Shown here: piece after piece, positions 43,161 through 53,184 of the stretch | Layout of the letters: the number at the start of each line of letters is the position of its first letter | Position numbering within the stretch: position 1 is the first letter of the stretch | From: MPNP01 sp965215545 | GTDB taxonomy: Bacteria; Pseudomonadota; Alphaproteobacteria; Rhodobacterales; Rhodobacteraceae | Assembly: GCA_965215545.1 (NCBI GenBank) | Contig: OZ244066.1 | Span: forward strand, 2,356,001 to 2,420,000 | Reading direction: 5' to 3' | Length of the DNA stretch: 64,000 nt | Translations under genes and position numbers: made by a program | Notes under the pieces: model-generated | The model's database searches: none | Told to the model about the DNA's origin: nothing | Seen by the model: only the letters and a program-made list of their open reading frames with translations

Positions 43161-44000
43161 ATGCATAAGATTATCAGGGACATTCGAGCCTTCAATCGCC
43201 GCCGCCTCTTCCGCCGACGGAAAAAGGATCAGTGGCGCCGCTTCATGCTGCCGCCCCGCAGAATGAAAGAAGGGTTTCATCTGGTTCAGGATTATCCGAT
43301 ACCTGACAACTGGGAAGCACCAATTCGCCAGCTGTTGACCACATTGTTTCCCAAGACCGTGCTATTTGTCAATTGCGGAGCCAACATCGGCTTCTATTGC
43401 TGTCTGGCCCAAATGCGCGGTATCAAGACCATTGCCCTGGAGCCCGAACCAATAAACTGTCAGTTTCTTTGCAAGAACCTGACTATCAACGGATTTGTGA
43501 ACAACGTGGAAGTTGTTCCAGCCGCTGTTGGTTGTCCCCCACCACGAATCACAGAAATCTTCGGGCAGCGCGACACTGCTTCCCTGTCAATGGAATTCAG
43601 CGGCCCGCTCTCGGAAGGAAAACAGTTTGTCTCTCTTGCCAGCCTCGACGACATTCTCCTCAGGCATCAATGGATGCCCGAGCAATCTGATGGCCTTCTT
43701 CTGCTCGTCGATGTGGAAAGCTATGAGGAGCAGGTGCTGGCTGGTGCCCCGGGAGTCCTGGCCCTTGACCCCAAGCCGACATGGATCATTGAAATCCTTC
43801 CCGACCCGATCGCCAAAAGAGCCCAGCCCACTCGAGTTTTCTCAATGATGTTTGCTGCAGGGTACGGTGCATACAGGCTTGCCGGCGACGGAAAACCGCT
43901 TGAGGTCACGCAGGAATCCGTCCCAACGGTGATGGCAAACGCCGATGGGGCCTTCTGGAACTATTTGTTCATCGACAGGCGGCAGTCTTGTTTGACCTGA
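43161..44000 (+). CDS. FkbM-family methyltransferase 2
   Basis: 279 residues with a basic N-terminus. SAM motif I is VLFVNCGANIGFYCCLAQM near residue 68 (Asn where Asp is usual), then IALEPEPINCQFLCKNL near 95 and LLVDVESYEEQVLAGAPG near 185. Sugar O-methylation in the same pathway is likely. Separated from FkbM 1 by the insertion element. No overlap with neighbours. Confidence 0.83.
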   Translation: MHKIIRDIRAFNRRRLFRRRKKDQWRRFMLPPRRMKEGFHLVQDYPIPDNWEAPIRQLLTTLFPKTVLFVNCGANIGFYCCLAQMRGIKTIALEPEPINCQFLCKNLTINGFVNNVEVVPAAVGCPPPRITEIFGQRDTASLSMEFSGPLSEGKQFVSLASLDDILLRHQWMPEQSDGLLLLVDVESYEEQVLAGAPGVLALDPKPTWIIEILPDPIAKRAQPTRVFSMMFAAGYGAYRLAGDGKPLEVTQESVPTVMANADGAFWNYLFIDRRQSCLT

Positions 44001-44149
44001 ACAGCCCGAAGCAACAGATAGGGATACCTGAAAGACTGTGCACAGAGCACAGGGCACAGTTTCAAATATAACACAACGACTGCGAGTAGTGAATCAATGA
44101 TCCCGATTACTCCGACAAGAAATTTCATCAACAGCTCAGCTCTTTCCCG

Positions 44150-44899
44150 ATGATCTTCGCCAAGCACGGACCTCTCCGCATCCTCAATCGCAAACTCCGT
44201 CACCGTCTGCGGCATCGCGGTAGTCTTGAGGAGGTATTCACGCGGATCTACCACCGCAACCGTTGGAGCAGCAGCGAGTCGCGCAGCGGCACGGGCTCTG
44301 AGCTCCGATCAACGGAGAAGATGCGGAGCGCCCTCCCGGGCCTTGTGAAGGCGTATGATGTCAATCGTTTTCTTGATGTGCCTTGCGGCGATTTCAACTG
44401 GATGCAGCATGTCGTCGGAGATCTTGATGTGGAGTACGTTGGGGGCGATATTGTCCGACCCTTGATTGAGCGTAATCAACAGTATTGGGGCGAGGGCCGG
44501 ATCGCGTTTGACCGGATTGATCTGACCTGTGATCCCCTGCCGGATGCCGATCTGATGCTGGTCCGCGACTGCCTGTTTCATTTCTCCTATGCAGACATTC
44601 TGAAATTCCTACAGAATTTTTGCCGGGCAAACATCCGGTTGTTGCTGACAACCAGCCATTGGCCACCGACGGGAGAGAACCAGGATATGGTGAGTGGGGG
44701 CGCTCGGCCCATATATCTGTGTGCGCCACCGTTCTGCTTCCCTGCCGATCCTCTCTGCTGCGTTCCAGATGCCTCAGATGAAAGGCCCAACAACAATGCA
44801 TTACTGCTCTTTGACCGTACGCAGGTGGCCGTGGCGCGTGATACCATGAGCAAAAATCTTGCTCCCAGACCCCAGTGGCGGCTAGGCAGGAATCGCTGA
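44150..44899 (+). CDS. Class I SAM-dependent methyltransferase
   Basis: 249 residues. Motif I FLDVPCGDFNWMQHV is near residue 75, YVGGDIVRPLIERN near 95, and LMLVRDCLFHFSYADI near 135 acts as motif IV. The fold is a Rossmann methyltransferase of the type found in polysaccharide clusters. The acceptor is unknown. The gap before it (44001-44149) holds nothing recognisable. Confidence 0.78.
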   Translation: MIFAKHGPLRILNRKLRHRLRHRGSLEEVFTRIYHRNRWSSSESRSGTGSELRSTEKMRSALPGLVKAYDVNRFLDVPCGDFNWMQHVVGDLDVEYVGGDIVRPLIERNQQYWGEGRIAFDRIDLTCDPLPDADLMLVRDCLFHFSYADILKFLQNFCRANIRLLLTTSHWPPTGENQDMVSGGARPIYLCAPPFCFPADPLCCVPDASDERPNNNALLLFDRTQVAVARDTMSKNLAPRPQWRLGRNR

Positions 44900-45084
44900 G
44901 AGCGGGCAAAATATGACAATCAGATTTCCAACGTCATACTCAAGCGGTCGGGCCAAGAGCCATGCGATGCAAGACGTGATCGCAACCTATGTGTGTGTAG
45001 TGAGCGCTGGAAACACTCAAGGCGATGAACCCGAAGATCTGACCCCAGACCAGTGCCCATCACGCCGAGTTATAATCATAAATC

Positions 45085-45670
45085 CAACAGGATCTTTTTG
45101 CTCTGGCCATGAATGACGTCAAGCATGGCGGCCACTTTGTCGAGTTCGGGGTCTCCGATTGCGTTGACCTCAGCAACACATGGCTCCTGGAAAAGACATT
45201 TGGCTGGCGGGGAGTGTTGGCCGAACCTGCCCGTGTCCGGCATGCCGACCTCAAGAAGAATCGAAACTGTCACATTGATACACGGTGTGTCTGGGGTGCT
45301 GGACCCAATGCCAGTCACGGGCGGATCCGGTTCACGGAATACGCATGCCCCGATCTGTCCGGGGTGTCGCAATCAATCCGGTGGCGGCGCCAGAAGTCCA
45401 TTGAATACGAGGTCGACACGATCACGCTCAATGATCTTCTCGAGTCCCATGCGGCGCCTGCGCACATCGACTACATGTCTGTTGACACCGAGGGCAGCGA
45501 ATTGGCCATCCTCAGCGCCTGCGATTTTGACCGGTGGAGTTTGGTGCGTTGACCATTGAGCACAATTTTCTGCCCCAGCGTGAGGCAATCCATGCGTTGC
45601 GACGTCACACGGCTACAGGCGAATCCTGACCCATATCTCGGAACAGGATGACTGGTACGTGCCCGCATGA
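45085..45670 (+). pseudogene. FkbM-family methyltransferase 3, decayed
   Basis: QQDLFALAMNDVKHGGHFVEFGVS, then TWLLEKTFGWRGVLAEPA and FDRWS show an FkbM protein of the sort with the FVEFG motif. An upstream stop in frame removes the normal start. One T is missing near 45540, so the frame switches to FGALTIEHNF.PQREAIHAL. An extra AC near 45606 then shifts again to GYRRILTHISEQDDWYV. Three lesions make this a real pseudogene, not a single error. Confidence 0.82.
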
Positions 45671-45858
45671 ACGAGAAATCATGCATGGAGGCCCCCGACT
45701 GAAAAGGGAGCGAATCGTGCTGCCCCAATGCGTCTAATAATTCCGAATTCCGGTTATCACTCGGAACTTCACGGCAACGCCGGCGCTGAAACGGGTTCGA
45801 TCCAGCCAGTTTTCGTCAGCAACGGCAAGGGCCGCAACATCATCGGCCCTGGCAAAAC

Positions 45859-46977
45859 TCACGCTCGAAATTGTGTCTCGGCAATGATGTCTGGATCCGG
45901 CGTCACGCCCAGACCGGGCCCGGCAGGCAGCTGGACAGTGCCATTTCGGGGTCGCAGATCTTCGACGATGAGTTGCTCACGCAGCGGGGCATCGGCAATA
46001 TCCCGCAGAACCCGGTCTGTCGTTTGTGTGGCAGCCATGAAGTGCAGCATGGCAGCAAATCCGAGGTCGGAACCATAGTGGTGCGCCGATATGGGGATAC
46101 CATGCCCATTGACGGCACGCGCAGCATCCATGGCGGCACCGAGACCGCCACAGCGGCAGGGGTCCGGCATCACGACATCGACCAGGCCGGCCCGGGCGGC
46201 CCGCTGGAAATGGTCAAGACGATAGACGTTCTCGCCCCAGGCCAGGGGAATGTCGGGAAACGCGCGACGCAGTCGGCGCATGCCGGCAAGATCATCTGCC
46301 AGCAGGGGCTCTTCGATCCAGCCGGGATCAAGGGCCCGCAGCGCTGCCATGATCCGTTGCGCACTGCGGGCGTCATAGGCCTGATTGGCATCGATCAGGA
46401 GGGCGACATCCGGACCGATTGCCTCCCGCACGGCCGTGGCCATGGCAATGTCCCTGGCCTCATCGAAACCAATCCGGATCTTGATTGCATCATACCCCAG
46501 AGCCACAGCCACCCTGGCCCCGGTGACCGGATCATCGGCCTGGAGACCGGTGGCATAACAGGGGAATGTGTCCCGATGAATACCGCCGAGCAGCACTGCC
46601 ACCGGCTGGTCCAGGGCCTTGCCCTTGAGATCCCAAAGGGCCATTTCGACCCCCGAGATCGCCTGAGCCAGGGCGCCTTCAGCCCACATGCGGGTGAAAC
46701 TGTGCGTGGCTGCCACCATCCGATCACGCAGGCGCAGGGTTGCGAGGGCATCCTCACCCACGAGGAGTGGTGCCAATCCCTCGTTAATGGTCGCAATCCG
46801 TTCGCGATAGGACCAGGGAGGGAAATTCACCGACGTCTCACCCCAGCCCGTGAGGCCTGCGTCGGTCGCAATGCGGACAAGGCCGAAGTTTCTGTGCGTC
46901 AGGACCCCACATGCAAGAGGAATGGGTCGGGCCAGTTCCGACCGGCACAAGACACAATCCACAGACGTTATCCGCAT
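45859..46977 (-). CDS. Enolase-superfamily (mandelate racemase/muconate lactonizing) enzyme
   Basis: 372 residues. N-terminal capping domain, then a barrel with Lys166-Ile-Arg168 (KxR instead of the KxK of mandelate racemase), metal ligands Asp196 (LIDANQAYD), Glu222 (WIEEPL) and Glu249 (AWGENVY), and a His pair (SAHHYGSD) near 299. It would abstract the alpha-proton of a carboxylate such as a sugar acid and dehydrate or epimerise it. Arg at the second Lys position is known in several sugar-acid dehydratases; the exact substrate is not assignable. It is transcribed away from the DUF429 gene. Confidence 0.87.
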   Translation of the reverse strand: MRITSVDCVLCRSELARPIPLACGVLTHRNFGLVRIATDAGLTGWGETSVNFPPWSYRERIATINEGLAPLLVGEDALATLRLRDRMVAATHSFTRMWAEGALAQAISGVEMALWDLKGKALDQPVAVLLGGIHRDTFPCYATGLQADDPVTGARVAVALGYDAIKIRIGFDEARDIAMATAVREAIGPDVALLIDANQAYDARSAQRIMAALRALDPGWIEEPLLADDLAGMRRLRRAFPDIPLAWGENVYRLDHFQRAARAGLVDVVMPDPCRCGGLGAAMDAARAVNGHGIPISAHHYGSDLGFAAMLHFMAATQTTDRVLRDIADAPLREQLIVEDLRPRNGTVQLPAGPGLGVTPDPDIIAETQFRA

Positions 46978-47290
46978 GCATCCCCTCCAGGTCCTCGTGC
47001 CTGTCTCACTGGCATCACGTCCAACAATAGCAGGGGGTGCGAGGGTTCCACAAGACCGCGTCTCTCCAGGCGCTGCCGATGGCGTAATATGGGATGGATT
47101 GTCCTCGGGGCCACTCCATTTCCGGAGGTCGCATCGTCTTCATGGCATCCGGTTCGAACAAGGCCCTGTTCCATTGGCTCATGCTGGGATATCAGGATGT
47201 TTGGGCTGGGGTGTCGCCCGTGCGTGGACCTTCAACCGGAATTCGACACGGTCTTGTTGCCGAACATGTGATTGTCGATGAGGTGCATCA
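46978..47290. other. Divergent intergenic region
   Basis: About 310 bases between the enolase-superfamily gene and the DUF429 gene. No gene is supported; it should contain both promoters, but I cannot place them. Confidence 0.4.
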
Positions 47291-48151
47291 GTGAACACCG
47301 ATGCCGAGGCGAAGGGCGGCAGACGATACATTGCCGTTGACTGGTCCGGTGATGAAAAACACGCCCGATCAAGGATCTGGATTGCTGAAGTCCGGAACAG
47401 GACAATGGTGCGATTGGTGACCGGGCTGGATCGCGATGCCGCAGTGCAGGACATCATCGAGAGCACTTCCGATGCCCGGGAGGTTGTCGTTGGATTCGAT
47501 TTTGCCTTTTCATTCCCGTACTGGTTCGCCCAAGAGGCGAAAAAGGATTCGGTCGAAGACATCTGGCAACTTGCCAGGGAGAAGGGCGAGGAATGGTTGC
47601 AAGATTGCGATTGGCCATTCTGGGGGAGGCCTGGAAAGAGCAAGCCCGACCTGCCCGATCACTTTCGTCTGACTGAGCGGGATGTCGACCGGCGACCAGG
47701 CAGCCATCCAAAAAGCGTCTTCCAGATCGGCGGTGCTGGTGCCGTTGGAGCCGGCAGCATCCGTGGAATGCCTCACCTGCTGGAACTGCGTGAAGCCGGA
47801 TTTTCCATCTGGCCCTTCGACGAACCGGGCTCGAAAATTGTCATCGAGATCTATCCCAGGCTCATCTATGGGCCAATCAGGAAAAGTGATCCCGGTACGC
47901 GCTTGAAGGTCCTTGAGCAATTCCCGGAAATTGTGGGAGACTTTCGAACGCAGGCGGTCGCGTGCGATGATGCCTTCGATGCAGCGGTTGCGGTGGTGCA
48001 AATGAGCAGAGACATTGTTAGTCTGGATGCCTTGACCCGGGCACATGACCCGAGGCTATTGATCGAAGGTGCAATCTGGCAACCGGATCACCCGATTGTT
48101 TGGAGAGAGACTGATGAAATCCACACCACAGCGCACGACAATCACGCCTGA
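47291..48151 (+). CDS. DUF429 family protein (predicted RNase H-like nuclease)
   Basis: 286 residues. Starts GTG; RRYIAVDWSGDEKHARSRIWIA at the N-terminus, VVVGFDFAFSFPYWFA near residue 66 and CDDAFDAAVAVVQMSR near 230 place the three acidic residues expected for an RNase H-like fold. The function of the family is unknown. The 3' end overlaps the cupin gene by 38 bases. No partner is evident. Confidence 0.75.
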   Translation: MNTDAEAKGGRRYIAVDWSGDEKHARSRIWIAEVRNRTMVRLVTGLDRDAAVQDIIESTSDAREVVVGFDFAFSFPYWFAQEAKKDSVEDIWQLAREKGEEWLQDCDWPFWGRPGKSKPDLPDHFRLTERDVDRRPGSHPKSVFQIGGAGAVGAGSIRGMPHLLELREAGFSIWPFDEPGSKIVIEIYPRLIYGPIRKSDPGTRLKVLEQFPEIVGDFRTQAVACDDAFDAAVAVVQMSRDIVSLDALTRAHDPRLLIEGAIWQPDHPIVWRETDEIHTTAHDNHA

Positions 48152-48548
48152 AGACATTCTTGATGGCTCACCCATGCAGCAGAAGGACAAGGCTGTCCGC
48201 GATCTGAAACTGGTCTATCCCGAGACCGGTCTGGATGCCCGGACACTGTGCATGGGTCTGGTCGAGATCGAGCCGGGGCATTCCACACCGATGCATCGGC
48301 ACAATTGTGAGGAGTGCTATTATGTCCTCGCTGGCGAGGGTGTGCTGGAGATCGATGGGGATGCCCACCCACTGGTCGCGGGTGGTGCATCGCTGCAACG
48401 GCCGAATCTTGCCCACAAGGTCACCAATACGGGCAGCGAGACCCTGCGGCTCCTGGTGATTGCCGGAATCATGCTGGTGCCGCTCTGGCCGGAATGGCCA
48501 ACACCCTCGCCCTATGAGGTCTTTGAGGGTGACACCCGCAATGCCTGA
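48114..48548 (+). CDS. Cupin-domain protein
   Basis: 144 residues. The metal site is in STPMHRHNCEECYYVLAGEG (HxH then Glu), followed by a second cupin motif (ASLQRPNLAHKVTN). Single-domain cupins like this often modify or bind small hydroxylated ligands. ATG has AGAGAG before it. The stop overlaps the GMC oxidoreductase start by eight bases, so both act in one pathway, perhaps on a sugar or alcohol. Confidence 0.85.
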   Translation: MKSTPQRTTITPEDILDGSPMQQKDKAVRDLKLVYPETGLDARTLCMGLVEIEPGHSTPMHRHNCEECYYVLAGEGVLEIDGDAHPLVAGGASLQRPNLAHKVTNTGSETLRLLVIAGIMLVPLWPEWPTPSPYEVFEGDTRNA

Positions 48549-50250
48549 GAGTGCCGGGGTGGTGGACGGGCCCGAGTGGGATTATGTGATCGTCGGGGGC
48601 GGTGTCGCCGGGTGTGTGCTCGCGGCGCGCCTGAGTGAGGATCCCGGGATCCGTGTCGCGGTACTGGAATACGGCAAGGCTGGCAACGCGAGCAAGACCA
48701 TTGTCAGGATGCCGCTGGGCATGGTGACCTTCATGATGCCCAATCTCGCCTTCCTTGGCGGCCCGAAACTGCTTTACGTCTACAAGGGCGAGCCAAATGA
48801 GGGGTTGGGCGGGGTTGCGCTTGACCTGCCGCGCGGCAAGGCGGTGGGCGGCTCATCCATGATCAACGGCATGATCGTCATCCGTGGCCAGTGGGAAGAT
48901 TACGATCACTGGGAAGGGCAGGGGGCCCGGGGCTGGTCACGCGACGAGATGAAGAAATACTTCATCAAATCGGAGAACTTTGCACTGGCGACCGATCCCG
49001 ACTGCACGCCGGGATTCGAACTCGACGGAAAACCCGTCGCCGAACAGATCGATTACGGGTTTCATGGCACCGGCGGGCCCTACAATGTGGCCCCACCGCG
49101 GAGCCCGAACCGCATGTGTGATGTCTATTTCGAAGCCTGCAGGCAGGCGGGCTATCCCATCAATCCCGATTTCAACGGGGCATCCCAGGAGGGCATCGGC
49201 TATCACTGGTTGCAGCAAAGGGGTGGGGAACGCTGGGGCATGGAGTCGGGCTACGCTGCCTTGGCCCGGGCCCGTCCCAATGTCGAGTTCATCACTGAAG
49301 CCAAGGTGCTCAAACTCGTCATGGATGGCAAGGCTGTCACGGGTGTGTCCTATGCACAGGCCGGCGAGGTGAAGACCCTGGTTCCCCGGCGCGAGACGCT
49401 GTTGTGTCTCGGGACCTTCAACACGCCCCAGATTCTGATGCTGTCCGGCATTGGTCCGGGCGATGAACTGACCGGACAGGGGATTGCAGTTCAGCATGAG
49501 TTGCCCGGTGTTGGCCAGGATCTCCAGGATCATCTTGACACCTGGGTCAAGCAGGAATCAACAACCTACGATACCCTTGGTCTCTCGCCCCGGGTTTTGC
49601 ACCGGAATGTCGCCGATGTATTCCGCTGGATCTTCATGCGCCGCGGCGGGCTGACCTCCAATACAGCCGAGGCCGGGGGGTTTGTCTGCTCGGCGCCGGA
49701 TGCAGACCGCCCGGACCTGCAGCTCTTTTTCTGTACAACCATCGCTTCGGCCCAGGCGGCGGACAGTTTCTTTGCGCATGGCTGGGCCATGCATGCCACC
49801 GACCTGCGCCCCCACTCGCGGGGCCATGTCGGCCTGCACAGTGCTGATCCCTATGACCAGCCCCTGATCCAGCACAATTTTTGCCAGGACGACCGTGACA
49901 TGCAGACCCTCATTCGGGGAATCCGGATCATGCGGATGATTACGGACCAACCGGCCTTCAAGCCCTATCGGGGTCGGGAGGTTGAACCCGGTCGTGAGCT
50001 CGAGACCAATGATGATCTGAGGTGTTATATCCAGTCTCACTGCATGACGATGTATCATCCAACCTCGACATGCCGGATGGGGACCGATGCCCTGGCCGTG
50101 ACCGATCCGCAAACGCTCCGCGTGCATGGTCTCGACGGTCTGCGGATTGTCGATACCTCGGTGTTTCCGAGCATCACCTCCGGGAACACCATGGCACCGA
50201 CTGTCGCGGTTGCCGAGCGGGCCGCTGATCTGATCAAGGGGGCGATCTGA
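48541..50250 (+). CDS. GMC-family FAD oxidoreductase 1
   Basis: 569 residues. FAD motif YVIVGGGVAGCVLAARLSED at the N-terminus, GMC signature 1 LPRGKAVGGSSMINGM near residue 97, signature 2 GTFNTPQILMLSGIGP near 300, and the active-site His/Asn pair in MYHPTSTCRMG near 505 and SGNTMAPT near 546. It oxidises a primary or secondary alcohol, like choline dehydrogenase or related enzymes. Coupled to the cupin gene; the substrate is unknown. Confidence 0.9.
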   Translation: MPESAGVVDGPEWDYVIVGGGVAGCVLAARLSEDPGIRVAVLEYGKAGNASKTIVRMPLGMVTFMMPNLAFLGGPKLLYVYKGEPNEGLGGVALDLPRGKAVGGSSMINGMIVIRGQWEDYDHWEGQGARGWSRDEMKKYFIKSENFALATDPDCTPGFELDGKPVAEQIDYGFHGTGGPYNVAPPRSPNRMCDVYFEACRQAGYPINPDFNGASQEGIGYHWLQQRGGERWGMESGYAALARARPNVEFITEAKVLKLVMDGKAVTGVSYAQAGEVKTLVPRRETLLCLGTFNTPQILMLSGIGPGDELTGQGIAVQHELPGVGQDLQDHLDTWVKQESTTYDTLGLSPRVLHRNVADVFRWIFMRRGGLTSNTAEAGGFVCSAPDADRPDLQLFFCTTIASAQAADSFFAHGWAMHATDLRPHSRGHVGLHSADPYDQPLIQHNFCQDDRDMQTLIRGIRIMRMITDQPAFKPYRGREVEPGRELETNDDLRCYIQSHCMTMYHPTSTCRMGTDALAVTDPQTLRVHGLDGLRIVDTSVFPSITSGNTMAPTVAVAERAADLIKGAI

Positions 50251-50251
50251 C

Positions 50252-52264
50252 TCAGGCCTTTTGATTACCTTCCGCGGTCTGGGTCTTGTCCTCTCCGGAC
50301 TGCTCGGTCTCCGTCACCGGGCCTGATGGTTCGACATCAATGATGACCTTCTTCTCGGAAGGCGTTGCCGGTTTGTTCTGTGGGGCTTCCAGACCGTCCG
50401 TGAAGGGTTGGATGTCTTCCAGGGTGGAGCCAAGACCGATGTCGATCGAGGCGCTGAGTTCCCGCATCCGCTTGATGTAGTCGGCATTCTGGTGGATGGG
50501 AATTTCCGGATCCCAGAGCGAGGCCAACTCGCGGGTGGCCCGCCGATTGAAGCGGTAGAATCCACGTGTCCGGTTGTGCGCCTCGTCTTCCGGGATGCCG
50601 AGTTTCTGGATGACATAGCGTCCTGCCCGGAGGGAGGCATCAAAGGTCTCCCGAATGATTTCGCTGGCACCGGCCTGGTAGAGTTTGTAGACATGCTCGC
50701 GATTGGATGCCCGTGACACGATGAAGAGGTCGGGGCGGCGCTTGCGGGCATGCGCAACAATCTTGGTGATGGTTGCGGGATCATCGACGGCCACGACGAG
50801 GATGTCCGCCGTGGGCAGGCCCGCCGCCTCCAGCAACTCCGGTCGGCTCGGATCGCCAAGATAGGCCGTGACACCAAGTTTGCGCATCAGGTTGATGGTT
50901 TCGATGTTGTTGTCAAGGACCACCGTCTTGAACCCGTTTGCCATGATCATTTCATTGGTGACGTGACCAAAGCGGCCCACGCCCGCAATGATCACCGACT
51001 GCGGCTCACCGATCTCCTCATCCATCGTCCCGGTTGCGCTGCCATAGCGGCGGGCAAGATGATCATAGGCCATGAAGAGGGCCGGTGTGAGAACCATCGA
51101 CAGCGTCGTCACCATGAGCAGGGTGTCCGACAACTGCCCGTCGATGACACCTGTCTGCTGCATGAACTGGATCAGAACAATGGTGAATTCACCGGCCTGG
51201 GCGAGGCCAAGGGTGAAGAGCCAGAGATCCCGGCCCCGCAGGGCAAAGATCCGGGCCACCGGATAAAGGACAGCGAGTTTGAGAACGATGATGACCACTG
51301 TCAGTCCGATAATGGTGAAGAAGTTCCAGAAGAGAAAGGTGAAGTTGATGCTGGAGCCAATGGTGACAAAGAAAAGGCCGAGGAAGAGACTCTTGAAGGG
51401 AGCAATGTTCGATTCGATCTCATGCTTGAATTCCGAGTTGGCCAGCATGACTCCGGCCAGGAAGGTCCCAAGGGCCGGTGAGAGACCCACAACCGTCATC
51501 AACAGCGCAGCCGAAATCACCACGAGCAATGTGGCTGCTGTCGTGATCTCCAGCAATCCGGACCTGTTGACGAACCGAAAGAATGGCCGGTTCGCGACAT
51601 AACCCGCACCAACAATGAAGGCGATACAGGCGAAGGTCAGCAGCGCGCTGCCCCAGGGGGGAAGGTGTGCGATGAACTGACGGGCGATTTCGATGTTTTC
51701 ATCGGACGATGATGCCCCGTGATGCCCCGCTCCTGCATCACCTGTTGCTGATGTCACGACGAGCAGGGGAATGATGATGAGCATTGGAATGAAGACCAGG
51801 TCCTGGGTCAGGAGAACAGACAGGCTTGAGCGTCCCCCCTCGGTCTGCGAGAGCCCCTTTTCGGTCAGGGTTTGCAACACAATGGCCGTGGAGGAGAGGG
51901 AGAAGGCCAGCCCCAGCGCAAAACTGGTTGGCCAGGCGAGACCAAGGAGATTGCCACCCGCTGCAATGATGACCGTTGTCGTACCAATCTGCAGACCACC
52001 GAGGCCGACGAGCTTGTTGCGCATTTGCCAAAGCGTGCGGGGCTCGATCTCAAGACCGATGACAAAGAGCAGCAGCACCACACCGAACTCGGCATAGCGA
52101 TGCAGATCCTCGGCACGCATGCCCAGCAGGAGGTTCGCTTCACCGATGATCGCACCGGCAATGATGTAGCCCAGCACCGACCCAAGCCCGATGCGCTTGG
52201 CGACCGGGACGGCAATCACGCACGCCGCCAGATAAATCGTGGCCTGGAGCAGGACATCACCCAT
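50252..52264 (-). CDS. CPA2-family cation:proton antiporter with RCK domain (KefB/C-like)
   Basis: 670 residues. About 12 membrane helices (ATIYLAACVIAVPVAKRIGL, VLLLFVIGLEIEP, FSLSSTAIVLQTLTEKGL), then a nucleotide-binding RCK/TrkA-N domain starting SVIIAGVGRFGHVTNEMI near 413 (GxGxxG), and an acidic/Pro tail. Kef-type proteins exchange potassium or sodium for protons under gating by nucleotides or thiol adducts. ATG chosen at MGDVLLQATI. Convergent with GMC 1, leaving one base between stops. Confidence 0.92.
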   Translation of the reverse strand: MGDVLLQATIYLAACVIAVPVAKRIGLGSVLGYIIAGAIIGEANLLLGMRAEDLHRYAEFGVVLLLFVIGLEIEPRTLWQMRNKLVGLGGLQIGTTTVIIAAGGNLLGLAWPTSFALGLAFSLSSTAIVLQTLTEKGLSQTEGGRSSLSVLLTQDLVFIPMLIIIPLLVVTSATGDAGAGHHGASSSDENIEIARQFIAHLPPWGSALLTFACIAFIVGAGYVANRPFFRFVNRSGLLEITTAATLLVVISAALLMTVVGLSPALGTFLAGVMLANSEFKHEIESNIAPFKSLFLGLFFVTIGSSINFTFLFWNFFTIIGLTVVIIVLKLAVLYPVARIFALRGRDLWLFTLGLAQAGEFTIVLIQFMQQTGVIDGQLSDTLLMVTTLSMVLTPALFMAYDHLARRYGSATGTMDEEIGEPQSVIIAGVGRFGHVTNEMIMANGFKTVVLDNNIETINLMRKLGVTAYLGDPSRPELLEAAGLPTADILVVAVDDPATITKIVAHARKRRPDLFIVSRASNREHVYKLYQAGASEIIRETFDASLRAGRYVIQKLGIPEDEAHNRTRGFYRFNRRATRELASLWDPEIPIHQNADYIKRMRELSASIDIGLGSTLEDIQPFTDGLEAPQNKPATPSEKKVIIDVEPSGPVTETEQSGEDKTQTAEGNQKA

Positions 52265-52674
52265 CCTGACGCAAACCCACCGGCAGGACCTGGAAAACAG
52301 AATGGCCGGGCCTTGCATGCATGTCAGTCACAGCACCACCATGACCCCGGGACCGCCACACCGACCGGTCGCGGCCTGAGCTGGCCCGGCAGACAGTCGT
52401 CATGGTCCTGACTGCCGACCTGAATGGCCATCGGCACCAGAGACTGTTGTGGCATGCGGCAATTGCCGCCCCACATCGGACCATGTGCCAGTATCCTATC
52501 TCGCTGCGCTGTGATGGAACCGGACGAACAGCCAATGAAAATCCGAAGCAAATTGAAGGACTCTGGCTGGTCGCCGCAGCGCCCCCTCTGTCAATGCCAT
52601 GCTCTGCGCCGCCGCTCGATGCCAGGCGGAGGGACGACACAGGTGCGATGGGACCGCGTCCTGATATCCGAACA
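52265..52674. other. Gap upstream of the antiporter gene
   Basis: About 410 bases with no supported gene. Frames on both strands lack domain patterns. The antiporter promoter should be here on the minus strand. Confidence 0.4.
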
Positions 52675-53184
52675 TTACCGCCCCAGGCGAACGAGTTCAG
52701 CATCGATGGCATCGGCATACGTCATCGCCCGCTCTTTTGAGAACATGTCAAAGACAAGTCCTGCAAACCCGAGAAACGCGATGGTGATGGCAATGGCCCG
52801 GGCGAGAGGGTGCAGTGTGAATGCGAAGATCAGGAGAGCGACGGCAAAGCCGATGGCTGCACCGATGATGGTGGCGGCATACAAGACCTCGAAACCCTCC
52901 ACCCGGGACTTCTCGGCATGAACGAATTGCACCGGATCCTGTTCGAAGGCGGTGGTATAAGCGGCAATCCTGGCCGGCGATCCAAGCAGGCCGCCAATCC
53001 CCACTGCCAGAAACAGGAAAGCAACAGCTGCAAGCGGAATCGGCAGCGACTGGCTGACCGGGGTTGCCGCCAATCGCCAGAAAAGTGCCGCAATCATCAG
53101 TATGATCAGACCGGCGCCTGCCAGAAGGGCCATCTCAAAATCTTCCCCCCTGGCCCAGGCCAATGTGTGGTCAAGCAAGGTCAT
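52675..53184 (-). CDS. Small membrane protein, unknown function
   Basis: 169 residues with four or five hydrophobic helices: ALLAGAGLIILMIAALFWRL, IPLAAVAFLFLAVGIGGLL, ATIIGAAIGFAVALLIFAF and IAITIAFLGFAGLVF. Between helices 2 and 3 there is a soluble-looking loop with FEQDPVQFVHAEKSRVEGF. I do not recognise a named family. Its ATG overlaps the stop of the decayed upstream frame (ATGA), so it was once part of a two-gene unit. Confidence 0.72.
   Translation of the reverse strand: MTLLDHTLAWARGEDFEMALLAGAGLIILMIAALFWRLAATPVSQSLPIPLAAVAFLFLAVGIGGLLGSPARIAAYTTAFEQDPVQFVHAEKSRVEGFEVLYAATIIGAAIGFAVALLIFAFTLHPLARAIAITIAFLGFAGLVFDMFSKERAMTYADAIDAELVRLGR

Noticed and set aside
45109..45552. Intact 147-codon methyltransferase
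   Set aside because: Upstream in-frame stop and two downstream shifts show that this is the middle of a broken FkbM gene.
47145..47165. GGTTCGAA-like T-loop suggesting a tRNA
   Set aside because: No acceptor stem, anticodon arm or D-loop can be drawn around it.
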